Assembly: GCF_015679185.1 (NCBI RefSeq)
Contig: NZ_CP064939.1
Coordinates: forward strand, 4,402,001-4,466,000
Length of the DNA stretch: 64,000 nt
From: Pedobacter endophyticus
GTDB taxonomy: Bacteria > Bacteroidota > Bacteroidia > Sphingobacteriales > Sphingobacteriaceae
Direction: 5' to 3'
In this document: in pieces, positions 18,117 through 26,269 of the stretch
Layout: every line of letters starts with the position of its first letter
How positions within the stretch are numbered: position 1 is the first letter of the stretch
Position numbers and translations under genes: made by a program
Notes under the pieces: model-generated
What the model was told of the DNA's origin: nothing
The model's database searches: none
What the model saw: the letters and a program-made list of their open reading frames with translations, nothing else

Positions 18117-18320
18117 ATGGAAAGAGATATCTTATTGGGTCTTTTGAAAAAATACAATTCGAATACAGCTTCATTGGCAGAGAAGAAAGAAATTTTTGAG
18201 TGGTATGACTCGATAAAAGGATCCGAATTGAGCTTAGATGATAATGCAGTAAAATTTATTAAGAATGATATTTTTCAAGCAATACAATGTAAGTTGCAAA
18301 AATCCCGTATTGCGGAATAA
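18117..18320 (+). CDS. Short protein resembling the FecR anti-sigma N-terminus
   Basis: A 67-residue helical protein: MERDILLGLLKKYNSNTASL, then AEKKEIFEWYDSIKGSELS and IKNDIFQAIQCKLQK. The pattern LLxKYxxxTxSxxEKxxxxxWYDS is typical of the cytosolic N-terminus of Bacteroidota FecR anti-sigma factors, whose sensor and membrane parts are absent here. The start at 18117 was chosen over 18024 because similarity to that domain begins there. It ends 46 bases before the peptide precursor and could be co-transcribed with it. It may be a relic or a free-standing regulator of the cluster. Confidence 0.5.
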   Translation: MERDILLGLLKKYNSNTASLAEKKEIFEWYDSIKGSELSLDDNAVKFIKNDIFQAIQCKLQKSRIAE

Positions 18321-18366
18321 ATTTTTAGAGCAAATATTTTATAATTCACACCACTAATCAAACATT

Positions 18367-18630
18367 ATGAAAAAACTAAACCTTAAAAAAGCAAACTTTA
18401 CTGGTGCCGAGGTACTAACTAGAACGCAAATGAAAAAGGTCATGGGAGGAGGCGGAGTGCCTTATACCGGGCCAAACGATAACTGTTCAGCCGCTCCATG
18501 CGCAGGTCGGGATCCGATTACCGGACAGCCTACTCAATCCGGTGTTTGTCTCCAAGTCGATACAGAAGGAACATGCGCTTGCGTAAACATTCGGGGACAA
18601 ATAATTGACGGCACCTGCCTGCCTGTATAA
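18367..18630 (+). CDS. Double-glycine leader peptide, six-cysteine secreted peptide precursor
   Basis: An 87-residue precursor. The leader (residues 1-28) is of the Bacteroidota natural-product type: KKLNLKKANFTGAEVLTRTQ, then MKKVMGG, with the C39 peptidase cleavage motif M-G-G at about residues 26-28. The core begins GGVPYTGPNDNCSAAPC and has six Cys (NDNC, APC, GVC, GTC, CAC, GTC), a few Thr and Ser, and little charge. Six Cys imply up to three disulfides, which fits the VKOR/thioredoxin fusion in the exporter operon at 24.5 kb. The lanthionine alternative is less likely because no dehydratase gene is present. The nearby glycosyl- and phospho-transfer enzymes suggest further modification, possibly on Ser or Thr. 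Final product unknown; a bacteriocin or signalling peptide is plausible. Confidence 0.8.
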   Translation: MKKLNLKKANFTGAEVLTRTQMKKVMGGGGVPYTGPNDNCSAAPCAGRDPITGQPTQSGVCLQVDTEGTCACVNIRGQIIDGTCLPV

Positions 18631-18804
18631 CCAACGGAAGTTTCAATCCTACCCTAAAAAGGTAAATATCTCATTCAGAAGAGCATTAACCAAGCTTTTT
18701 TGGATGAGAAACTACAAGGGCAAATCCAGTAACATGTAATGACATGGCCCGAAACGCATTGGAGGATCTTGACCATTAAAGGAAACAACGATCATTTATG
18801 GAAT

Positions 18805-19752
18805 CTACTTTACAAGCCATGCTTCTGCAAAACTACTGCTTGTTTTTTTGTTCCGTGTCAATAATGCCAAACAACTAAAAACGTCGTTCTCTGTATATGT
18901 GCAGTATTGTGACTGAAAACAGCTGGATATAAATAACTGCTGACTGCTGCACTCTTCAAGTGAAATCAAGTGCTTTATTTTGTCGTATGCTAAATATGAC
19001 TTAGCCACCCATTCATCGCATAATAGTATGTCGCCTGCTTCAAGCCAAGCCCCAATCAGGTTAATCACATTAATATCATAATTTTTTACTGTTTCTTCTG
19101 TTAAAAATTCTTCTATTTTCAACGTTACTTTACAAATCATTTCTTTAACCAAATCATAGTTCAATCTTAAAGCTACTAGCTTGCATAACATAATTAAAAC
19201 CTGTGAAATGTTACTTATGTTTTCTGGCTGTAGTGAAAGTCTTTTATTTAATAGGGCATTATCCCCAGTCAAAAGTTTTTCGTGCAATTCGTCTATCAAT
19301 AGCACCAAACATTCTTTATTACATATATCACGATAGAAATTCCGATTTGGATTCTGTGCTGTTACTCTTTTGTATAAATACAATATCCGACCTACTGTAC
19401 CAGTATTAAGGTCGATCGATCTAGCTTTGCTATACATAATTAATTTATAGATCTCGTCATCCAAATCCTCCAGAAAGTCATCAGTATCCAGTTTAATAAA
19501 ATTATTCTGATTTAACCATTCTATAGCCCAACCAATCCCCAATAAGCCCTCGCTAAAACTGTAACATTCAACATTTGCTATATTGTCGATTATTTCATCA
19601 AACATTTTTGCAGCCATGGTTTTATAGCGGCTGTTTGAGGCTCCCTTGATATAGTATGCAACACATGCACCCATTTTTCCATTATAAAGCCCTAGATCGT
19701 GATTTAATACTTTTGGTAGATTATTCAAACTTAAAGTAGATATTTCATCCAT
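18805..19752 (-). CDS. LanC-like protein without visible zinc ligands
   Basis: A 315-residue helical protein of the LanC-like (alpha/alpha barrel) fold. The repeats carry LGLYNGKMGACVAYYI and FSEGLLGIGWAIEWLNQNNF, the G-x-x-G-x-G signature seen in LanC-like proteins of Bacteroidota peptide clusters. True LanC cyclases bind Zn through a W-C-Y-G Cys and a later CHG motif; I see neither, and the protein is about 80-100 residues short at the C-terminus. It may therefore be a non-catalytic peptide-binding or scaffold protein rather than a cyclase. It is convergent with the precursor gene (174 bases between their ends) and leads away from the glycosyltransferase 33 bases upstream, so the five minus-strand genes are probably one operon. 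Confidence 0.75.
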   Translation of the reverse strand: MDEISTLSLNNLPKVLNHDLGLYNGKMGACVAYYIKGASNSRYKTMAAKMFDEIIDNIANVECYSFSEGLLGIGWAIEWLNQNNFIKLDTDDFLEDLDDEIYKLIMYSKARSIDLNTGTVGRILYLYKRVTAQNPNRNFYRDICNKECLVLLIDELHEKLLTGDNALLNKRLSLQPENISNISQVLIMLCKLVALRLNYDLVKEMICKVTLKIEEFLTEETVKNYDINVINLIGAWLEAGDILLCDEWVAKSYLAYDKIKHLISLEECSSQQLFISSCFQSQYCTYTENDVFSCLALLTRNKKTSSSFAEAWLVK

Positions 19753-19785
19753 AATTGATTTTTTTTTCAGACGGTCTAAATTGTA

Positions 19786-21495
19786 TTACTTCCATTTCCA
19801 AGTCTTAATATATAATTCCAATTGATGTTTTTCCATAGAACACACTTTTAGATATTCGTTTACTAAATTTACACGTGCTTGTGAATTGCAATATCCACTA
19901 TTTGTTGTTCTTGGATGTGGCAAATGATACAGATTGCCATTAAAGCGTTTGATGTTATAACCTAATAAGAGCATCCGTTTCCAACGTTCAACATCATCAG
20001 GACCCCAACTTGTCAAATATTCATTTTCCATCCCAGCGGATGCATATGCTGTTTTATTTAAGAAAGCGCAACCTCCAAAAGACCGTTCACTTCCCGCACT
20101 TAATTTACCTAGATTGTTATCAAAAATATTTGGGTCAAGCATTTTAGAGAACATCGCTTTCATCAAAATGTCAACACCGAAAAAATGTCCGTCATAGGGA
20201 TAAGCCATTTGGCATTCATTCTTCCTTAATGAAGTCACCGCCGAGACTATCTGTGATATCGGAAAAACCACATCCGTATCATAAAGAGCAATATAGGGGG
20301 TGGCTGCTAATTTAATTAACATATTGTTATATTTCGTTCGATGAAAGGTTGGATTTTCATCCCTGATGAAATGATAACGGACATTTTCAGGCAACAGATC
20401 TCTATTTATCTTAGATGCGTTATCAGCTTCAATCAAAAGAATATGAGAATCAAAATACAGATGTAAGTACCGACAAACTATATATACATTTTCTAATCTT
20501 TCATGGGAATCGATGCGTACAGGAATTAAAAAACTCGTGTCGTTTAAATCAATCCGATCAGCTAAGTGTTTTCGATTATAATCTCTAATTTCTTTTACTA
20601 CTGAATAGCTTGAGGTATTCTGATCGATCTGCTCAAGATCATCGTAAAAAGGACTGCAATTGCTATAATTGTTTTTACGAAACAGTTTCTCGCTGCCATC
20701 TGATAGACTCCCAGTATAATGGATGATATTGTTCCGCTTTTCAAGTGAAATTGATGAGTGTGCCCAATTGAAACCCAGTTCTGGGTGTATCTCAATTTGT
20801 TTACCGATCAAGATTGCCTGCCACCAAAGACACCACATGTCCGCACACCATGCCTGTATTTTATTCTTGCTATCACAAAAGCCGAAACTGGAGTTATAAG
20901 TACTTAACAAGACAAATAACCTTTCAGAGTCCATTTCTAATTTTTGCCAAAAAGAAGCTGGAACATTTTTTAAAAGATACTGAGCACCTCCAGCCTCCTT
21001 ATCGCTGTCCTCAATCAAATTGCTTTTCACGCCAACTAGATCACACATCTGTTGAAAAACCTCTTCATTCGCGGTCTGTTTGATGTAAGTTACTCCCGTA
21101 TAACTACGTGTATCTGCCGCATACCAAGTTTCATTTTTTAACATACCTGAAAAATCGGGGATCCTTTTAAATATAATGTCAGAATCATGATAAAAGATAT
21201 CTTCTTTCTCCAGATATTTATTTTCTTCGAAGTGTTTAGCAAGGATATGAGGCCTGACAGAGGATAAATATCTTTTGCTGACCCTCTCATCTACATATGA
21301 ATAAAATGAGGCTTGTTTATTTACTGCAATGAATTCTTTAAAAAAAGAACTTAAACCTCTACCCTTAGGATGCGCGATAAGAACATGAATGCTTTCTGGT
21401 TGGATACCCAGTCTGTTAAAATTGTGCAGTTGCAGTTGCAGTTGCCATAGGAAATAGAAGTCATCTGGTTGTGCTGAAATAAAAATCATAATCAA
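19786..21495 (-). CDS. Two-domain GT-A glycosyltransferase
   Basis: A 569-residue protein that appears to hold two glycosyltransferase domains. In the N-terminal domain (about residues 1-290) the nucleotide-sugar/metal motif is HDSDIIF, with IHYTGSL near its end. In the C-terminal domain (about residues 310-569) a family 2/galactosyltransferase-like core reads FLIPVRIDSHERLENV, then LYDTDVVF (DxD), SFGGCAFLNKTAY and WGPDDVERWKRMLLLGYNIK. The W-G-P-D-D-x-E block is typical of the galactosyltransferase-type catalytic loop. No signal peptide or membrane helix, so it acts in the cytosol, plausibly on the leader-bearing peptide or on a carrier-linked sugar. It overlaps the aminotransferase gene by four bases, so the two are translationally coupled. 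Confidence 0.75.
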   Translation of the reverse strand: MIMIFISAQPDDFYFLWQLQLQLHNFNRLGIQPESIHVLIAHPKGRGLSSFFKEFIAVNKQASFYSYVDERVSKRYLSSVRPHILAKHFEENKYLEKEDIFYHDSDIIFKRIPDFSGMLKNETWYAADTRSYTGVTYIKQTANEEVFQQMCDLVGVKSNLIEDSDKEAGGAQYLLKNVPASFWQKLEMDSERLFVLLSTYNSSFGFCDSKNKIQAWCADMWCLWWQAILIGKQIEIHPELGFNWAHSSISLEKRNNIIHYTGSLSDGSEKLFRKNNYSNCSPFYDDLEQIDQNTSSYSVVKEIRDYNRKHLADRIDLNDTSFLIPVRIDSHERLENVYIVCRYLHLYFDSHILLIEADNASKINRDLLPENVRYHFIRDENPTFHRTKYNNMLIKLAATPYIALYDTDVVFPISQIVSAVTSLRKNECQMAYPYDGHFFGVDILMKAMFSKMLDPNIFDNNLGKLSAGSERSFGGCAFLNKTAYASAGMENEYLTSWGPDDVERWKRMLLLGYNIKRFNGNLYHLPHPRTTNSGYCNSQARVNLVNEYLKVCSMEKHQLELYIKTWKWK

Positions 21496-22625
21496 AAATT
21501 AGCAATTGATTTTAAGGCGAGAATTATTTTATGGTTATCACTTTGATTTTTACTTGCTATACGTATAAAATTACCTTTCAACCCGACTTTATCACTGAGA
21601 AGTCTACAGTAAATTCCAAATTCAAAAAGCAATTTAGTGAATACAAAAGAGGGGTCTTCCATCGTTTCGATTAAGAAAAAGTTACCTTCTGATGGGTAGA
21701 CCTTATATCTTGGCAATTCACTAAGGGCTACAAAAAAATCGTTTTTTGATTGATGGTATAACAAGCGAGAAATTGCATATTTCCGTTGAAACTCAGTTTT
21801 TGTCAGTAGCTCTGAAAAAAATTGAGCAAAACCATTTGAATTCCAAAGATAACCAGTTTTCTGTAAGTTAACGATGTAATTTTCGGGCATAACAGCATAG
21901 CCTATTCTTACGCCAGCAATACCAAAATCCTTTGATAAGGAACGTATAATTATAATATTGTTAAAATCCGTTGCATATAACTCGATACTTTCTTCCTCAG
22001 CAGTAAAATGAATAAAGCTTTCGTCTACAATTAAAAGCTGACTTGGTGTAAGTTCAGTATGAATGCGGATTAAATCATTCCTTTTAATTAATGTTCCTGT
22101 TGGGTTATTGGGATTGATTATTAAAATTACATCAGGTTTGTGATATAATAGTAAGGTAAGATAGTCATCTACATTAAGTTTAAAATCATACTCTTTTGTC
22201 AAGTAATAGGGAATAATGATATTGTCATCTTCAGCCAGTTCCTGATAAGCCGAAAAAGCAGGCAGAACCATAAGTATTTTCTTTTTCTTAAACTGACTAA
22301 ACAGTGAACTGATTAACTCGATAGCCCCATTACCTACCAAAATTTTTTCAGATGGAATCCCTGTGAACACACTTAGATTCTTTGCAATTTCAGAGTTTAG
22401 TGCGGGGTAAAATCTGATGTACTTTTCAATATCAGCATTTACAAAATAATCCATAAAAAGATCAAAAGCATATGGATTGCAAAGGTAACAAGCATCAATA
22501 TCAATCTTTACATTGGGAAAACTTCTGATCAATTGATGGATCGAGGGCGAATGGCTACCTGAAGCACTTTTTAGTTCAGAGAATTTACTATAAAATTGAC
22601 TTTCTAATTCTGTTAAAAATATCAC
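21492..22625 (-). CDS. PLP-dependent aminotransferase (HisC/CobD-like fold)
   Basis: A 377-residue fold-type I PLP enzyme. Visible motifs: NPNNPTG near residue 171, the PLP-ring Asp in IVDESFIHF (about 201), and the Schiff-base lysine in RSLSKDFGIAG (Lys232), followed by VRIGY. HisC (histidinol-phosphate aminotransferase) and CobD (threonine-phosphate decarboxylase) share this architecture. The DESFIHF stretch is closer in style to CobD (DEAFIDF), but the choice cannot be made by eye. There is no histidine or cobalamin gene nearby. Its neighbours are a LicC-like cytidylyltransferase (one-base overlap) and LicD, so making a phosphorylated amino alcohol by decarboxylating an amino-acid phosphate is a reasonable guess. 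Confidence 0.8.
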   Translation of the reverse strand: MIFLTELESQFYSKFSELKSASGSHSPSIHQLIRSFPNVKIDIDACYLCNPYAFDLFMDYFVNADIEKYIRFYPALNSEIAKNLSVFTGIPSEKILVGNGAIELISSLFSQFKKKKILMVLPAFSAYQELAEDDNIIIPYYLTKEYDFKLNVDDYLTLLLYHKPDVILIINPNNPTGTLIKRNDLIRIHTELTPSQLLIVDESFIHFTAEEESIELYATDFNNIIIIRSLSKDFGIAGVRIGYAVMPENYIVNLQKTGYLWNSNGFAQFFSELLTKTEFQRKYAISRLLYHQSKNDFFVALSELPRYKVYPSEGNFFLIETMEDPSFVFTKLLFEFGIYCRLLSDKVGLKGNFIRIASKNQSDNHKIILALKSIANF

Positions 22626-23365
22626 TAATATAAATTAAGTTTGGGATATACATTATTTAACATATGATTTAGCTGCGTATCGTCGTCTGCTTCACTCCAA
22701 ACATAATCTTTGAATTTAATTACCTTATAAGGTCGATTTATACTTTCGAACGCATAATCATATTCATGATCCAACGAACCACCAAAAGCAATTTTTTTCT
22801 CTGCATATCCAATTATATCCTTGATTGACTCCGCGGATGTTTTTATAATACCAATATGCTCCCAATATTCGTTTAAGCTATTAGGGGTGATGTAATTAAT
22901 GTTCTTTGTAATTTTTACCAAGTGGTCAGATATATCAGATTCAATATAACAGGCATCATAGCGCTCTTTAGGGACATTAGTTGCAAAAACCGCATCCTTG
23001 AAAGGAGATTGCATAAATTCTGAAAACTCATCTACATTATATAAGATATCTGAATCAAGTATAACTAAGTCTTGATACTTTTTCAGCGATTGTAGCACTA
23101 AATAAAGCGTATATAATGACCCAGAGTTTTCAAATTCAGGGTTGTGGCAAAAAGTGAGTTCTGTCTTCAAACCCGACATTGAAAAATATCTTTCATAATA
23201 ATTCAGACCGTAACCAGTAGCTATTATTATTTCTTGCACCCCGACTCGTTTTAGGCTTGAGATGGAATAGTCAATAAGCGGTTTATTACCAATGTTAAGC
23301 ATTCCTTTGGGTTTATTAGTTTTTAAGCGCCTGCCAGAACCAGCGGCGAGAATGATAGCTATCAT
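22625..23365 (-). CDS. LicC-like nucleotidyltransferase (probable CTP:phospho-amino-alcohol)
   Basis: A 246-residue nucleotidyltransferase. The N-terminal signature MIAIILAAGSGRRLKTNKPK is the NTP/pyrophosphorylase motif (LAAGxGxR...PK). The catalytic Asp pair lies in LDSDILYN (about residue 108), and the length matches choline-phosphate cytidylyltransferases (LicC). Sugar-1-phosphate nucleotidyltransferases share the fold and cannot be excluded. Genes on both sides favour a phospho-amino-alcohol: the PLP enzyme and the LicD transferase 32 bases upstream. The one-base overlap with the aminotransferase start implies coupling. Confidence 0.75.
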   Translation of the reverse strand: MIAIILAAGSGRRLKTNKPKGMLNIGNKPLIDYSISSLKRVGVQEIIIATGYGLNYYERYFSMSGLKTELTFCHNPEFENSGSLYTLYLVLQSLKKYQDLVILDSDILYNVDEFSEFMQSPFKDAVFATNVPKERYDACYIESDISDHLVKITKNINYITPNSLNEYWEHIGIIKTSAESIKDIIGYAEKKIAFGGSLDHEYDYAFESINRPYKVIKFKDYVWSEADDDTQLNHMLNNVYPKLNLY

Positions 23366-23397
23366 AAATTTATTTAAGGATTGAATGGTTAGGACCT

Positions 23398-24033
23398 TTA
23401 AGGTAAGTCAATTTCAGCAGGTTCAAAAATTCGTTCAGATTCTGGGGGTAATTTCATATAATCGCCATAATTCCTTTCTAGATACTTATCATATCCGATT
23501 GGAATAAAAAATTCTTCTCCTTCGAATTGAATCTCTTTTAAGAATTCGATTTCTTCAAGTAAGAAATATGATTTGCACCTAGTAAAAGTTTTTTCAAACG
23601 CATTTATATAGCAAGGAACCCCATCTAATATTACCGGGTCATAAATAAAAATATCGACCTGAATACCATTGTGCCATTTGTGTTTAGGGTATCTATTCTC
23701 AAAGTCTTTATACCTACTATATTTATCCCTTAACTTCGCTTCAATATAAAGGGATGCAGATTCATATGCCGGATCTGTTTCTTTTGTCTGAAAAAAAATA
23801 TGTCCTGGCAATTCAGCTTCGACTATTTTTTTTAACCGGTCAAAATCTTCCCTAAAAATGCCAACATCTGCTTCATTGTCCCAAGGTATAAATCCTTTAT
23901 GCCGTATTGCACCTAATAAAGTACCATACTCTAACCAAAATGGTATGTCGTGTACAGTACAAATTTTTTTTAAAGCCATTAATAATTTTAAAATAACTCC
24001 ATGCACCATTTTACGATTATCAATATTCTTCAT
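23398..24033 (-). CDS. LicD family phosphotransferase
   Basis: A 211-residue LicD-family enzyme. Conserved parts: PFWLEYGTLLGAIRHKGFIP, then WDNEADVGIFREDFDRL, the nucleotidyltransferase-fold G-T-L-L-G-A-x-R-H and the D-x-D-like (EADVGI) metal site, then VDIFIYDP. LicD enzymes transfer phosphocholine or related groups from CDP-activated donors onto sugars. Placed next to a LicC-like gene this completes an activation-and-transfer pair. First gene of the five-gene minus-strand operon; its promoter must lie in the 420-base gap upstream. The acceptor could be a sugar added by the glycosyltransferase at 19.8 kb. Confidence 0.8.
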   Translation of the reverse strand: MKNIDNRKMVHGVILKLLMALKKICTVHDIPFWLEYGTLLGAIRHKGFIPWDNEADVGIFREDFDRLKKIVEAELPGHIFFQTKETDPAYESASLYIEAKLRDKYSRYKDFENRYPKHKWHNGIQVDIFIYDPVILDGVPCYINAFEKTFTRCKSYFLLEEIEFLKEIQFEGEEFFIPIGYDKYLERNYGDYMKLPPESERIFEPAEIDLP

Positions 24034-24454
24034 GTTTTCTTACAATATTATAGCTGCTTTAACAAATACACCCCAGTCGCAATGTGTCATGGCTAGTTTT
24101 CACTTCAGCGGCATACAATGTCTTTTTTTTCGAATGCATACCAGGCTTCAGAATGCTATTACATAAGAAATATAAAAGGTCAACTTCTGTAAAAACGTCA
24201 CCTTGATCAATCAACAAACTCACCGGTTAGTCTTCATTAATTTTAAAGGTAATAAACTTTTGTTCAAAAAAATAAATCAATATTGCTTCAGCTTATGAAG
24301 TGACTTTATATATCTTAAATATTTCGTTATACCGCACAATATTTGTATTTTAAAATGTATCAAACTATATAATTATAAATTAATTTTTTTAGTTTTATCC
24401 AATTACAACCTGGATTTTCCAAGCAAAAAGCTTAGTTAGCTAGCATTCTTTTTC
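24034..24454. other. Divergent intergenic region of about 420 bases
   Basis: AT-rich gap between the modification operon (leftwards) and the export operon (rightwards). It must contain both promoters, but no consensus -7 box stands out clearly. I see no open frame of coding character. Confidence 0.5.
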
Positions 24455-26128
24455 ATGACGAACTTTTTCAAAAGGCTAATAGAGCCAACGCCAAATGGCC
24501 CAGAAGTCGCTGACTTAATAGTCCGCCTTATTGGAGCAAAAATTTCTAAAACTACACTTAAGAAAGAAATTGAAGAGCATCCTGATTATCCGAGCCTTTT
24601 AAGTATTAGAGATGTTTTTACAAGTCATGGGATTGATAATATTGCGTTAAAAATAGATCCAGATACCCTTACTGATTCACAAGATCCTTTTATAGTTCAA
24701 TTGAAAGGGAATAAAAAGGACGATTTTTTTTTCTCCGTAGTAAGAGAAATCAAAAGCAATCAGATTACCTATTTTGATCCTCAAATTCATGCTTGGACTA
24801 TTTCAGAACAGGGTGCTTTTTTAGAAAAAATTACCGGAATAGTTTTACTGATTGAGGGCGGAGCTGAAATTAGTGAGAAAGACTACGATAAAAAAAGGCA
24901 AGCAGAAAAACAAAAAAAAATTGCTCAATATGCGGGAAGTTTATGCATTCCAATTCTTTCCATTGTATTGGGTATATATTACTTTCTTCAAGGTGGATTC
25001 GATATGATTCTACCATTTGTTTATTTACTTTTAACCCTAACTGGTTGTGGAATAACAATTTTATTGATATGGTATGAACTAGATAGATATAATCCTATTC
25101 TGAATCAAATATGTACAGGCGGAAAAAAAATAAACTGTGGGGCTATCTTACAATCGAATGGCTCTAAAATAGTCGGTTTTAGCTGGAGTTCCATTGGATT
25201 CAGTTATTTCAATAGCATATTATTAATACTGATACTTGGTGGCCTCGAGAATAAAATCGTTTTATTTATGCTCTCATGGGTGAATATATTGGTAATGCCA
25301 TATCTTATATTTTCGATTTACTATCAGTGGAGAGTAGCCAAACAATGGTGCATTTTATGCCTTAGCGTTTTGGCTATTATGACTTTACAGGCCTTAGCTG
25401 TGTCAGTGGATAACTGGTACGGTATCTATGCTTTAAAAGCAATTACTATCGGACACGTAATCCAGGGATTTTTTGCATTCACCTTTTCGTTAGCGATTAT
25501 AAATATTATTATAGTAGCTTTCCAGAAGGCAAAGGCAAATAACGATAATTTGACTAGGCTGCAAAAACTGAAGAATAATCCTGTTATATTTAAAACCTTG
25601 CTAATGGGTGAAAGAAAAATTACTATAAACCCTGAAAACCTAGGTATAACTTTAGGGAATCCAAGGGCTAAATACAAAATAATAAAAGTTTGTAATCCTT
25701 ATTGTGGGCCATGTGCCAATGCTCATAAACCTTTGGAAAATCTTCTCCAAGAAAATGATGATTTGCAGATACAGATTTTATTTACGGCAAGCAATGACAT
25801 TAATGACATTAAAAACCCTCCAGTCAAACATTTTTTAGCGTTAGCAGAAAAATATGATGAAGAGCATCTTAAAAAGGCTTTAGATGACTGGTATCTGAGT
25901 GATGTAATGGATTACAAATCTTTTGCTGCGAAGCACCCGATCCACAAAGAACTAAAATATCAGGTGGAAAAAATCGATATGATGAAAAATTGGTGCGATA
26001 AGATACAAATAGACTTTACCCCCACTTTTTTTATCTCAATGAACGACAATGAAAGTAATATTGATGAATATTTTCAAATGCCTTCATTATATAGTCCTAA
26101 TGACTTTAAGTATTTTTTTTTACAATAG
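24455..26128 (+). CDS. C39-like / vitamin K epoxide reductase / thioredoxin-like fusion
   Basis: A 557-residue fusion. Residues 1-135 look like a C39 peptidase-type domain without the catalytic Cys: where exporters have CGPxCLxMI, this has EVADLIVRLIGAKISKTTLK, then HPDYPSLLSIRDVF. Residues about 160-350 form a VKOR domain of four to five helices with the loop pair CTGGKKINCG and the active-site WCILC (about 297). Residues about 390-557 form a DsbA/thioredoxin-like domain with KVCNPYCGPCANAH (CGPC near 416) and a cis-Pro in DFTPTFF. Such fusions relay electrons to oxidise thiols in the periplasm. In this locus the likely client is the six-cysteine peptide. The dead peptidase domain may bind the leader. 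First gene of the export operon. Confidence 0.85.
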   Translation: MTNFFKRLIEPTPNGPEVADLIVRLIGAKISKTTLKKEIEEHPDYPSLLSIRDVFTSHGIDNIALKIDPDTLTDSQDPFIVQLKGNKKDDFFFSVVREIKSNQITYFDPQIHAWTISEQGAFLEKITGIVLLIEGGAEISEKDYDKKRQAEKQKKIAQYAGSLCIPILSIVLGIYYFLQGGFDMILPFVYLLLTLTGCGITILLIWYELDRYNPILNQICTGGKKINCGAILQSNGSKIVGFSWSSIGFSYFNSILLILILGGLENKIVLFMLSWVNILVMPYLIFSIYYQWRVAKQWCILCLSVLAIMTLQALAVSVDNWYGIYALKAITIGHVIQGFFAFTFSLAIINIIIVAFQKAKANNDNLTRLQKLKNNPVIFKTLLMGERKITINPENLGITLGNPRAKYKIIKVCNPYCGPCANAHKPLENLLQENDDLQIQILFTASNDINDIKNPPVKHFLALAEKYDEEHLKKALDDWYLSDVMDYKSFAAKHPIHKELKYQVEKIDMMKNWCDKIQIDFTPTFFISMNDNESNIDEYFQMPSLYSPNDFKYFFLQ

Positions 26129-26269
26129 ATTAATGTGACCGTTCCAATCATTTATGAAGATGATGTACATACATTCAGTATCTATTAATATTTTTTTAAC
26201 CAAGGGCTTTGAAGATAAAGGGAAAAAACACAAATAAATTTTTCACAAGCATTACTTGATTACACTACA

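Noticed and set aside
24034..24454. A regulatory RNA in the divergent gap of the peptide cluster
   Set aside because: I saw no strong hairpin or conserved motif; only AT-rich sequence.
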